Origin: Zygnema cylindricum | Lineage: Eukaryota > Streptophyta > Zygnematophyceae > Zygnematales > Zygnemataceae | Assembly (NCBI GenBank): GCA_037447655.1 | Contig: JBBHKE010003059.1 | Location: 496,001-560,000, forward strand | Reading direction: 5' to 3' | DNA length: 64,000 nt | In this document: one piece after another, positions 24,389-35,400 of the stretch | Position numbering within the stretch: position 1 is the first letter of the stretch | How the letters are laid out: each line of letters starts with the position of its first letter | The notes under the pieces: generated by a model | What the model was told of the DNA's origin: nothing | Databases searched by the model: none | Seen by the model: only the letters and a program-made list of their open reading frames with translations | Translations under genes and position numbers: made by a program

Positions 24389-24720
24389 TAGTATTCATCT
24401 ACTGTACTGTAGTGTACTAATGCACTTTCATTGAAACGTTTTATTATTCTTTCATAGTCCACACTATTAAATATTACTACTTTTCTGAGGACGGCCACGA
24501 ATTGCCGGATTGCTATTGCAAACTCGGCTTTTCCAATCTACAGCCACGTGTCAAGAACTTCCAGCTAAATGCCACATGGAATCGCCCTATTGAACATTAG
24601 AAGTCTGTACTATCGTGGAGCTACTTTGCATATAAGGATTTGGGTTCAGTGACTCTATGGCTTACGTGGCAGTCAGACGAATATCGCAGAATGGAAAGGG
24701 AAAGTCGCCGAAGAGAGTAA

Positions 24721-25387
24721 GGGTATGGTTACATCAGGAGGTCTCTGTAATAGTACGGACATCAAAATTTCTGTATTACAGAGGCCTCGGTTACATCGCG
24801 TATCATCTGTAAACAAGTTTTTACATACGTGTTCTGATTTGAGTGATTCCACGTAGGTCGACGATCAAATCTATAAAATCGTGAAAGATTTGGAAACCGA
24901 CCATTTTCGTATAAAAATCCGTACTTGCGTATTACGTACGTGTACTTCACAAGTGTACCGCGTCAATGTACCTCAGAGATCTCCTTCACGCTGCTGACTT
25001 TCAGGAAAAAACCGTATTTCTTTTCGGCAAAAATTTTACGGTCACCTTGTCCGAAGGCACGTGACTTTGGGGACGTGTGAAAATTTTCATATTTCATCGA
25101 CGCACGTGTCTGACGTCCAGGTGTAGCGATTTGACTGGTTCTGTATTGCTGAACCCACCTCGGCGAGGTGGGTTCACCAATACAGAGGCGTATGGAGCGA
25201 TTGCTTCGCAGATGAAGACCAAAATGTAATCGGACGGTCTATGTCTTCTCCTGGATACTTGGAGATTCGTAATCTTATTTTCTGTAATGTTGTTTTCAAA
25301 AAACTCACGAAAATATAGTACGGCATGGTACGGGCAAGTACAAAATTCTGTATTAAACCTCACTTTTCGTCTGATGTAACCATACCC
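24721..25387. mobile_element. PIF/Harbinger-like MITE, intact (667 bp)
   Basis: The outer termini are GGGTATGGTTACATCAG and its exact complement CTGATGTAACCATACCC. TAA flanks it on both sides (24718-24720 and 25388-25390), the 3-bp TWA duplication typical of PIF/Harbinger. Near the middle, 25141-25185 forms a nearly perfect palindrome. No coding capacity. Confidence 0.88.
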
Positions 25388-25943
25388 TAAGTCTACTGTA
25401 CACTTTTTGCAAAGAAGTCTGCAATACGTTTCAATTGTTTTGTTTTCCTCAACAGTGAACACTTTTCACCAACCAGTTTTTTTTTTGTAGGTGCGAGCTT
25501 CATTGCTGTATTAGCAGTTTTACTTTTCTGATTTGTTTGAAATCTTTACGATTTCGCACAGCAGAAGCAATATTTGTCAGTTTTACTTCTGCTGTTTTTC
25601 GGAAGGGTTAAGAATAGAGAAATAAAGAGCAATTGGTTAACTTTTTATTACCTTTTCTTCCAGGTTATTTTTGTGATATCAGCGATAAATTTAAGTCTGT
25701 CCACGTAGAAAGATTAAAACAAAACCGTTTCTTTAGTTGTTGGATCGCCTTATCATTTTCATACATTTCTGTAATCAGTTCTCTAAAAAGGAGGTCAAAA
25801 TAGATTATCTGCAAAAAGACTTGAACAGTTGTTTTTGAAAAGAAGGCAAAGGTTAAGGAGTAAGGCAGAGACACCCGACTATTGTCCAATCTTACACGAG
25901 AAGGAGATACTACTAAAGGAGAAAAGAAGTTGAGTGTGAGATC

Positions 25944-28900
25944 ATGTCAGACGGAGGTGCCGAGCAGGATAAGAATATAGAAATATGGAAGATCAAGAAG
26001 TTAATTAAAGCATTAGAGTCCGCGAGGGGTAATGGAACTTCCATGATTTCGTTAATCATGCCTCCTCGAGATCAGGTCTCACGAGTCACAAAGATGTTGG
26101 GAGATGAATTTGGTACGGCATCAAATATTAAGAATCGAGTCAATCGGCAATCTGTTCTTGGCGCCATCACATCAGCTCAACAGCGTCTAAAGCTATACAA
26201 CAAGGTGTGTTTTTTTTAAATTTCTGGGCACTTAAAAAGGTGTTTAACTTGATGCTCAAGGTGTGCTTTGTCAGAGTGCACTCCCCATCGTTATTACTGC
26301 TGAATATATTTCGCAAAATTTGATGCTCAAGGTGAGTCTTATCAAATTATACTGCTTATGGCTATTTTGTGTTAAACAGTTTTCACGTAGTTACAGGTGT
26401 CGAACTACACGCGCAAGGTGTGTTTTGTCAAAGTACACTGCTTGTTGCTATTAAGTATAAACGTTACTCTCGCAGTGTTAAAGGTCTTTAACTTTCTGCT
26501 CCAGGTGTCTTTGATGAAGTTACACTGTTTATCACTATTAGTATCAAACATTTTTCTCGCAGGTAAAGGTGTTTGACTTTATGCTCTTTAGGTGTGTTTT
26601 GTCAAATTACACTGCCTATCGCTATCAGTTTAGAACATTTTTTTGGCAGTTAAGAGGTCTTTAACGTCATGACCAACTATTCAATTTTTTCCTGAGGCAA
26701 CCAATTGAAAAGTAATTGTCTTTCCTTTCGATGGTGCCATCACAATTAAAAATCAGAAAACTAAGTGCAAAGTACCTTAGAGTGCCGCAAAATGTGTAAC
26801 ACTCATAACGATGGGCAGTGTAGTCTCGAGAGGAAGGGAGGGGGCAGGAACTTAAATTTGCATGACGATGGTTTTAGGTTTATTGTAGTACTCCATAAGT
26901 TGCCTTATAGTAATTTGTTTTCTGACTTTTTTTCCTCGACCAATTATTGATTTCATCCTTAATTTAAAATCTGCATGTTCTTGCTATTCTTATATGAGAA
27001 TATGCGTTGCTTGTGTATACTCTGGCAAAGGCATTTAAGGGGTTCTGGTTTTTGGCTTTTTCCTCTAGATATGCTTTTGTTTTTCATTAAAGTGTTTGCG
27101 CTTTTGGAGTTGCTATTTTTGGACAGCAACTCTTATCACAATTTGCAGTGTTTTGAGTTGAATTCAGGACTTATTCAATGGTTCACATTCTTGGACTTTA
27201 TTTGATGCTCAGAAATTGCTTTCTCCAGGATTAGCATCTCGTGTGTTGGTCCCTTTTCATGAGGAAATACTGCAATTCTATCTTAACGACAAGGTTTTGG
27301 TTGTCTCAGTTGACTTTGGAGGTTGTTGTATTTTATGCTTGGACAGGTTCCTCCAAACGGGCTTGTGCTTTATACGGGCACAATAGTAACAGATGATGGA
27401 AAGGAAAAGAAGGTGACAATCGACTTTGAGCCATTCAAGCCTATTAATGCGTCTTTGTATCTTTGTGATAACAAGTTTCACACTGAATCGTTAAACGAGT
27501 TGCTGGAGTCCGATGATAAGTTTGGATTTATTGTCATGGATGGTAACGGGACTCTTTTTGGAACACTTACTGGAAACTCTCGTGAGATTTTGCACAAGTT
27601 TACAGTGGATTTGCCAAAGAAGCACGGTAGAGGAGGACAATCGGCCCTCCGTTTTGCTCGATTGAGGACAGAGAAAAGGCACAATTATGTACGAAAAACG
27701 GCTGAATTATCTACACAGTTTTTCATCAATCCGGCAACTTCTCAACCGAATGTTTCAGGTCTTATATTGGCAGGATCGGCAGATTTTAAGACTGAGTTGA
27801 GCCAGTCAGACATGTTCGACCCTCGGTTACAGGTGCGATTTTCCAACAAAATCTTCTCAATGAATTTTACCCTTTTTTTTAAAGTCAATATTAGTACTTC
27901 TGTAGGCACATAGCTCTCAGGATCTCAAGCTCTTTTGCCTGCAATATCTCTAGGTTTTTTTAAATGGAAACAAAAGAGAGAGAGAGAGAGAGTGTATCGA
28001 AGACTTCTATGTATATTTTATTTTTTTGTTTATCTACACTTGTGGCAGTCTTTTTTTATGGTATTTGTTATAATTCAGTCACATAAGAGGTGCTGGATTG
28101 CAGTGGGAAGAGTAAAATTTAAATTAGGTTTGATAAGAGGTTTGTTGTAAGAGGTAAGAGGTATATAAGGTTTGGACTATCCGCTCATTTTTTAATGCCG
28201 TTTTTTAACAAGCACTTCAAAATTGTTTTTCCAAAACTTTGTTGGATTTTTTGCAGGCCAAGGTGCTTAATGTGGTTGATGTTGCATATGGTGGAGAGAA
28301 TGGTTTCAGTCAAGCGATTGAGCTTTCAGCAGAAATTTTATCAAATGTCAAGTTTATCCAAGTATGTATATGGCACACACGCATCAAAGGTCTATTTTCG
28401 GAGGAGTAAATCGTCTTGCTATTTTGGATTCCTTTTGATCATGCGGACTAGAGAATGGAATTTCTGTGCTAGATATTTTAGCCAAACTTCTGCATTTATT
28501 GGAATTTTATCACGTGCCAATGGCCAATAATGTGATGTATCAACATCATGATGACTTTCTTATTTTGGCATGCTACTGAGAAGTGTCATATTTTTGTAGC
28601 CTCATTCCGGTGTTCCTTTTACTGAGAAATGCATCGCTTTTTTTTGAGTTTTTGTAGGAGAAACGGTTAATAGGGAAATATTTTGACGAGATTAGCCAAG
28701 ATACCGGAAAATACGTCTTTGGTGTGGAAGACACATTGAAGGCGTTAGAAATGGGTGCTGTGGAGACTCTCATTGTGTGGGAGAACTTGGAGGTTAACCG
28801 CTATATTTTGAAGGTAAGAGATTAGTTTTCATCAGATGTACTTTCATTGCCCTTTTTCTCCTGCTGTTCCTGACCTTAACAGCCAGAAGGACCATGATTT

Positions 28901-29432
28901 TGAATTTGAAACACACTTTTGCAAGATGTTTTCACCGTCAAAACTAATTTTGACAAGTAGGTGAGGCTTTTTCTTATGAACACAATGTAATGACTTCTGG
29001 CTGTTGGAGACCTTGTGTTGTCCACTTTCAGTCACGGAAATGAAAGGTTGAGGGAGAAGGATGATTTTTTGTGCCAAGTGTGTCGATGCTGACGCTTGCG
29101 CTAATGTTTTTGGTTTTTTGAAGAATGCGGTTACCGGGGAGGAGGTCATCAAGCATTTGAACAAGGAGCAAGAAGCCGATCAATCAAACTTTATAGACCA
29201 GGAGAATAAGGCAGAATTGGAAGTGCAAGAAAAGACCACTTTGTTAGAATGGTTTGCAGACGGTTATCGCAAATTTGGCTGTACTTTGGAGTTTGTGACG
29301 AACAAGTCACAGGAAGGATCACAATTTTGTCGCGGGTTTGGAGGCATTGGAGGTATTTTGCGGTACCAGCTTGACATGCGAACATTTGACGAATTGTCAG
29401 ATGATGGTGAAGTTTTTGAAGATTCTGACTAA
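25944..29432 (+). CDS. ERF1: Eukaryotic translation termination factor eRF1
   Basis: Recognises all three stop codons in the ribosomal A site and triggers peptide release, acting with eRF3 in the cytosol. Five exons (25944-26204, 27347-27832, 28257-28361, 28658-28813, 29124-29432) give 438 aa, the usual length, ending TAA. Domain 1 has GTS (GNGTSMIS) and YLCDNKF; domain 2 has the catalytic GGQ in [11 protein letters not shown]; the C-terminal eRF3-binding part is complete ([10 protein letters not shown], then an acidic end). The body is almost identical to land-plant eRF1. One striking deviation: the decoding-loop motif NIKS reads NIKN ([13 protein letters not shown], codon AAT at 26131-26133). 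Introns 1 and 2 carry or lie near repeats. Confidence 0.98.
26235..26690 (+). repeat. Five-unit tandem amplification of a MITE end in eRF1 intron 1
   Basis: Each unit of about 80-85 bp has a TTTAACTTGATGCTC-like block, AGGTGTGTTTTGTCAAA, then TACACTGCCTATCGCTATTAG-like terminus sequence. The terminus belongs to the CACTGCCC MITE family. The last unit runs into a complete MITE (26610-26820). Confidence 0.8.
26610..26820. mobile_element. TA-flanked MITE, CACTGCC family, in eRF1 intron 1
   Basis: Starts CACTGCCTATCGCTATCAG and ends CATAACGATGGGCAGTG, with TA on both sides. Same family as 21511-21712. Confidence 0.78.
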
Positions 29433-30943
29433 GCGTTTTACAGAATAAAATGGGCGGAAGAAGTTTAAGTTCTTTTACGTTTCTTTAAGTGAAATTTAGT
29501 CCGGAAAGCATTTATCTGTTTCCTCCTTGTTACTTTCTCCAATCAGCAGATTGCTAATGTCTAAGTAAAGATCCTCGAGGAATCGGTTGTATGGGAAGAA
29601 AGATCTGGAATCGGTTCGTCATAAAGCAGTTTAGGTTTAGCCTTGTATGCTGGTTGAATAAATTCAGTAAAAAGGTTGATATCAGTGAAAAGGTTGAGCT
29701 CCAAAGGATTGGAAATTTAACGGTTACCGGAGGCAACTAGCAATAGTGATGTCTGGTAACCAGCAACGGTGATCGTAACGGCAACGGAAAATGACAACGG
29801 TTGGAGTCGTAGAGAATAGGGCATAGGGCAGGTTCTCCCATGTTGTGTATGGCAGGCTGAGTCATATTTGATCTTGAGAGTGATCGAATTATGTATGTAT
29901 AGCACCCGCAAAGTTTGATTCAGTTGATGTGGTGAATGGCGAACCTGAGTCCATATTCAAACAGGAAATTTTTGCCCAATATATACATAGCATCAGATTT
30001 TGTATTTTTTTGTCAGGGTTTAGGAAGTTCCTTATCTTTCTACGCCGTGCCTCTGTATGAACACATGTCATACACACGGTGCACTTGTTGATTTGTGGAA
30101 AAAGTTCATAAAAGTGTTTATTGATGTCCGGACCGAACTCTCTCAGTTGTAGTGTCTTTGTTGCAAGATTACATTTATATTGGAAGTTCCTGATGGTTTT
30201 TTTCTTAAAGGTTGGACGAGGCATGCGAGTGTCTGGAACTGGTCTGGTTGATGCTATGTAAAATGTTTGTGGGCCGATAGGTTTTACGAGGTTTTCTTTG
30301 GTTTCTTGGTGTTTTTTTTTCTTGTGCATGATTGGTTGCGGTGCCCAAATAGTTACATTTTTTTTATGAAAGGGGAGTCGCTGTCTGTGAATCTTTCATA
30401 CATTTGGTCTGTTTTATTCTTGGCAGGATAATTTGATAACAGCTAACATCAGAGTGTTGAATGCATTTTTTTTTGGGTTGAGGAAATTTGACACATTAAT
30501 TGCTCTTGGTGAAGAACTAAGTTTTTGTCAATACAATACAGGGGTAGCATGACCTGTTAGAAATAAAAGAACTCTTTACCAAAACCTCGACCTCGGTTAC
30601 AACAAAATGTTAGATGACTGACAATATGATACTGTCAGAGGGAGGTGTGTTTGTCTTTGTGTGCAAAAATATTGTGTATATGCTTTACATTATGCTGTGT
30701 AGATGTTTTTGGCTCTGAATTATACAGCTATGCATGTATAAGATTTTATTAGAGGTGTGTTGATAGACCATCTGCATATAGAAATAAAGAGATAGTTACA
30801 GGTTTTTTCTCCTAATTGTCTACACAAAAATTTGTTGCGATCATGTTGATATGGATGTAAATTTCTTTCCAGGTGTGTATCTGATACAAATACCTCAATT
30901 CCTTCCATGACACTCGTTACTATGTTTTTCTCATGACCGCAAC
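29433..30943. other. eRF1 3' flank; no further gene
   Basis: AT-rich DNA without supported frames, lying between the tail-to-tail eRF1 and PRP38 genes. It should hold the eRF1 3' UTR. A 146-codon minus frame (29889-30329) has no recognisable similarity. Confidence 0.5.
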
Positions 30944-31249
30944 CATAGTTCAAAAGTAGGTGAAAGTAGGCCCATACAATATGCCTATTGTATGCAAAAC
31001 ATACAATATGACCTTAAGACCCATATTGTATTCGGACCTATTCGGACCAATTAAAACATTCGGACCAAAATTTGGACCAATAAAAACATTCAGACCAAAA
31101 TATTTTATTTACACCGTCAGATTCGGACGATCGGACGGTAGCTGATCAAATTAGCGATCTAAGAAGATCACATGAAAAGCCCATAACACAACTTACGATG
31201 AAGGCGCCGACGAAAGGCCTACCATAAAAACGCCTACTTTTGAACTATG
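30944..31249 (+). mobile_element. hAT-like MITE (306 bp)
   Basis: Termini CATAGTTCAAAAGTAGGTG and CGCCTACTTTTGAACTATG. Flanks are ACCGCAAC (30936-30943) and ACAGCAAC (31250-31257), an 8-bp duplication with one mismatch. Internally shorter than the copy at 4832-5340. Confidence 0.88.
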
Positions 31250-32488
31250 ACAGCAACTAAAGCATTCTTTTCATACACAACGACACTACATCGTAGTTGT
31301 TGCATTAATGCATAGCAAATTATTTTTGCATTCTGCTATTGACGACAGGATAAACAACACCTCGAAGATCACCAGGAGAGCAGATTATAAAAATTACTGT
31401 TGTTGAAAACATAAATATCTCAACAAAGATTGCAAGATTTTTGACAAGCATAATCATTTTGCTGGATTTAGCACAGCTGAAATGGATTTTATTTCGGGTG
31501 ATGATTGGTTGAAGACGAAGGTAGTGGAGTTATCATAAGAGCTTTTACTTTAAATAATTAAAAACAGAGGACTTCCCCCACAAACCTAGGCAAGAAAAAC
31601 CTACGCATTCCCTCCACAGACCCCATTCCATGCTTTTGGCCACAAAAATCCGAAAAGGCTGTACAAAAGGAAAAATTCAAAACCTGAAATAATAAACCAA
31701 CGTACTTTTAAATGACTAAGTACAAGAGAGAAAAGCGTATAAAACACAATGTTACCTGTCAACAGCGACCATGACAGGAGTTTCCGCACTTAAAGCAAAC
31801 ATTTGATTCAGTGATTCAACAGAGAAGATGTGAACCATCAAAAAGCAAGTTGACGATGTACTAAAAACAAAACGCTTATTCATACGAACTGTTTACCAAC
31901 CTTAATGCCATTGCAACATGAGAACAACGCTAAGTTGGCAAAATGTTAATGTGCCACAAAAGAATGTGGCAAAAAACTAAAAGACAAGTGAGCTTTACAA
32001 GATTGATCTTTGTCACTGAGCAAAAGAGTACTTCAAAATCGGAACAAACTGCAAAATTCCAAAACCAAAAAAAAAAAGTGCAATGTTCAATGTCACAAAG
32101 AACATGGACTAGGCGCGCATCATTCCACTAAATAGATTGCTGCATACTGCAAACCTCTTGTAAAGCTGGACATTTCAGGAAAAATAAACTATATTGTAGA
32201 GAGCTGAAAAAACCGTACAACACAAAAGAGGCTTAAAATTGAAGCCACTAGGCTCTTGAATAGACAAATTTATTCACGTGATCTTTTTATATTCTGTACA
32301 AAATTGTTGTATGACAATAAACAAAGCATATGCGCCCTCATAGGATGGCAAGAACGTGGCATTCAAAATTGTAAACTTTTCCTTTCACATTTATTATGAG
32401 AAAACTTGCAGTCTTCCCGGATAGTTCATTGCGTTCCACTATGTTGCATATGTCAAAACCCTAAGCTAACCAAAACTGCAGACACCTA
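31250..32488. other. PRP38 3' flank; no further gene
   Basis: AT-rich, no supported reading frame. The portion nearest 32488 is expected to hold the PRP38 3' UTR. Confidence 0.5.
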
Positions 32489-35400
32489 TTACATACGTAA
32501 TGGTTTGAGACCAAGCGAAGCTCGAAGCCGATTAGCCTCGGCGATTTCCGGATCTGCATGATCGGTTCCATCAACAACCTTCTCCTTTTTGTCTTTCTTT
32601 GTTTTTTTCCTTTCTTCCTCCTTCGGTACATCCTCCATATGAGTGTCATCCTTTCCTCGTCTGTGACAAAACAGAAACATATCATAATTAGGCTCTCCAA
32701 TTTCTATCATGCCTGTATTATGTGTTTTAATTGTTGTTTTATAGCATCCCCATATTTTTCCAACACAGAAAATCGATGTTTACAAAGCAGAGAAATAAGC
32801 CAGTGAAAAACATCGAGAAAGACATTAAGCCAAAGAGAAAAAGAGTGGACCTGCGTCTGTCTGTTGGGCTCTCACTCCTATGTCGTTTCCGTCTATCTGG
32901 GGAACCATCCTCGCCTACTTGGTCCCGGCCTTTACGATCACGATCTCTATCACGGCCTCTCTCGCGGTCTCTGCCTCTGTCACGGTCACGATCTCGTCCA
33001 TACTCCCTATCACGATCACGGTCACGATCGCGATCCCGATCACGGTCTCGATCTCGGTCTCTATCACGATCTCGATCTCTATCTCGTTCTCGGTCTCGGT
33101 CGCGATAATTGTCACGATCACGATCTCTTTCCCTATCACGGTCACGATCTCTGCAAAAACAACGAGCATGATTTAAATTTGTCACCTACTGTGACAAAAT
33201 CTTGTTGCTTGTTGAATCGATGGTTTTCACTATCCACATAGATGATCAGTTGCTGATGAAAGCAATATTAACAAATGCTTTACTCTTCTAAACATAGTTA
33301 CTAGAAAAAAAATCCATACGAAATTAGGATAAGTGATATTTAAAATTGTGCCTCTCATCATACTTCTCACTGCACACTTCCAGTGCAGAGACACCTGTCA
33401 GAATGGCCGCTTTACTTTAGGATGCGTCTGGCGTCTTTACCATATACTTCTTATGGCTTCTTAACAGCTCAACAGTTTAGAGCTATTAAGGAGACACAAA
33501 AAGCAATAGCAGATTTGCACATAGTCCCATGGGCTGCCTAAAGGCAGCTAGAGAGAGCAAATAATGCAGCGACCAGCATCCGGGACTAACCATTAATAAT
33601 GTCTACCATAAAATCATATTCTGAACTGATTTGTAAATCTTTTAAAATCAAGAAAAGTATCTGAGCTTCGGAAGGGCTAGAATCTTGTTTTTGTTTGTTA
33701 CATTTGCAATATTGATAACTTTGATTCATATTATGCTTAATCAGACGTTTGATAACCTCCAAATCCAGCTGACATTTTCCGCCTGTATTTGCTTTACAGA
33801 GGCCAAATCACAGTGGCTATTATTCACAGAAAGGATCACCATTTTGACAAGATGATTATAAAGGTGAGCTCTTTCAACACAAAAAAACCCCCCACATTCA
33901 ATTCTCTAATATAACAGGCTTTTTTGGCAAGTCGTTGTTTTTTTGAGTTCAGCAATTAGGTCAACAGAGCTGGGGCACAGCATGTACGAGAGGGAATAGA
34001 AAACATGACCATGAAATTGTGACAGTTTAGTTAGGAGAGTGTATGCAGATGTGATAGTTTAGATGTAACTGTGCATTTGGGCACAATGCCATTTACAAGA
34101 CAGGAGAGGGTCATCACACCTGTAATCACGATCTCGTCTATCTCTCTCCCTATCTCTTTCACGATCACGTTCTCTCGGAGGACTTCTCCGTCTTTCCTGT
34201 AAATACCAAATGTCAAACAATCAAGCTCAGAATTAGGTTTCAACAAAATAACCCAGAAAAATTTAAGTAAAGCCAACAGAACATAACCCCACTAAGACAG
34301 TTACAACAGTTTAAATGAGCATACCCCACCTTTACTAATGAGCCTAAAACTAAAGTCCATCTACTTGACGATTTAAAAACACATAAGTAAGATGGACGGC
34401 TTAAAAAGTAGTTTCTTTTCAGGAAAGGAACAAAGAGATTGTGATTGTCATAAGTCGCCTTTCAGTCTTGAAGAGAAGTCAGTTCAGATGCTGCCAAAAA
34501 TCTGATCATTTTCATTTGATGCAGCCAAAGCTTCAGAGGCCAAAATATCGTATGAGATCAAAAAATTTACAACTGAAATGCTTTCAAACAAGCTAAAAAT
34601 ATATGCATACTTAATCTGATGTTTGAATTAGATTTTGCATTTGCACATTTACTGAGTAAAAAGATGTACAGCCATCACCATAAGTAGCACTTCAGGTTCA
34701 ATCAGAATATGACAAGCAGATTCTTAATTTGCAAGTTTTGCCTTCTCATGCATCAGGCTTTAACTGTAATGTTGATGTGCTCCGTTCAACGGATGTAACC
34801 AGTTTTTAGACTGACAAGGTCCGTTACTCACTCTGTCCCCATTTACGGCATCTCGACCCACTTTGTTAACGACTGGTTCTTGCTCTTCCTCCTTTTCTTC
34901 CTCCTCCTCCTCTTCAAAATCATCTTCCAAAGCACTTCGTCGTGGATCCAACTGTGCTGCGCTTTCTAGAGTCCATCTGCACCAGAAAACAATTCAGCTA
35001 GTTGTACATAAGACAAATAACTAAAATCTGGCTGAAACAAGTTGGCAAACGTCTTTTCCCATTAAAAAAAACACTTTAACCTTCTGCAAAAATACAGCAC
35101 ATCTACACTTATCTACACTTACCTACATCACCATTATATATTCTCCCTCTACAATTGTCTAATTTCTGTACAAAAATGAACAATTGAAGGTAGGATTCTA
35201 ACCTTTCATGTGGTATTGGCATGACAAACGAGACAACTACAATAATAGAATTTAAAAGGTTGTAAACATCGTTCAAATGCTGGTAAATAGCCAGCTACTA
35301 TCATCACTGCTAACACAACAATACCACCATTTACTAACCTTTTCGGGATGCGAGGTAGGGCAATATCGCAACAGTAATCTTTGGTAAGGAGCTCATCCAC

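Larger units (their letters stand above)
23480..25943. promoter_or_regulatory. Divergent intergenic region of P5CS and eRF1
   Basis: Must contain both promoters, since the two genes face away from each other across 2.46 kb. About half is occupied by two MITEs (23888-24388 and 24721-25387). The MITE-free candidates are 23480-23887 for P5CS and 25391-25943 for eRF1. I could not pick a convincing TATA box or other motif. Confidence 0.5.

Noticed and set aside
26235-26690. CRISPR-like spaced repeats
   Set aside because: Degenerate 80-bp tandem units in a eukaryotic intron, derived from a MITE end.
32739-33241. Plus-strand Ser/Arg or Ile/Thr/Val repeat frames
   Set aside because: Shadows of the PRP38 Arg-Asp tract on the minus strand.
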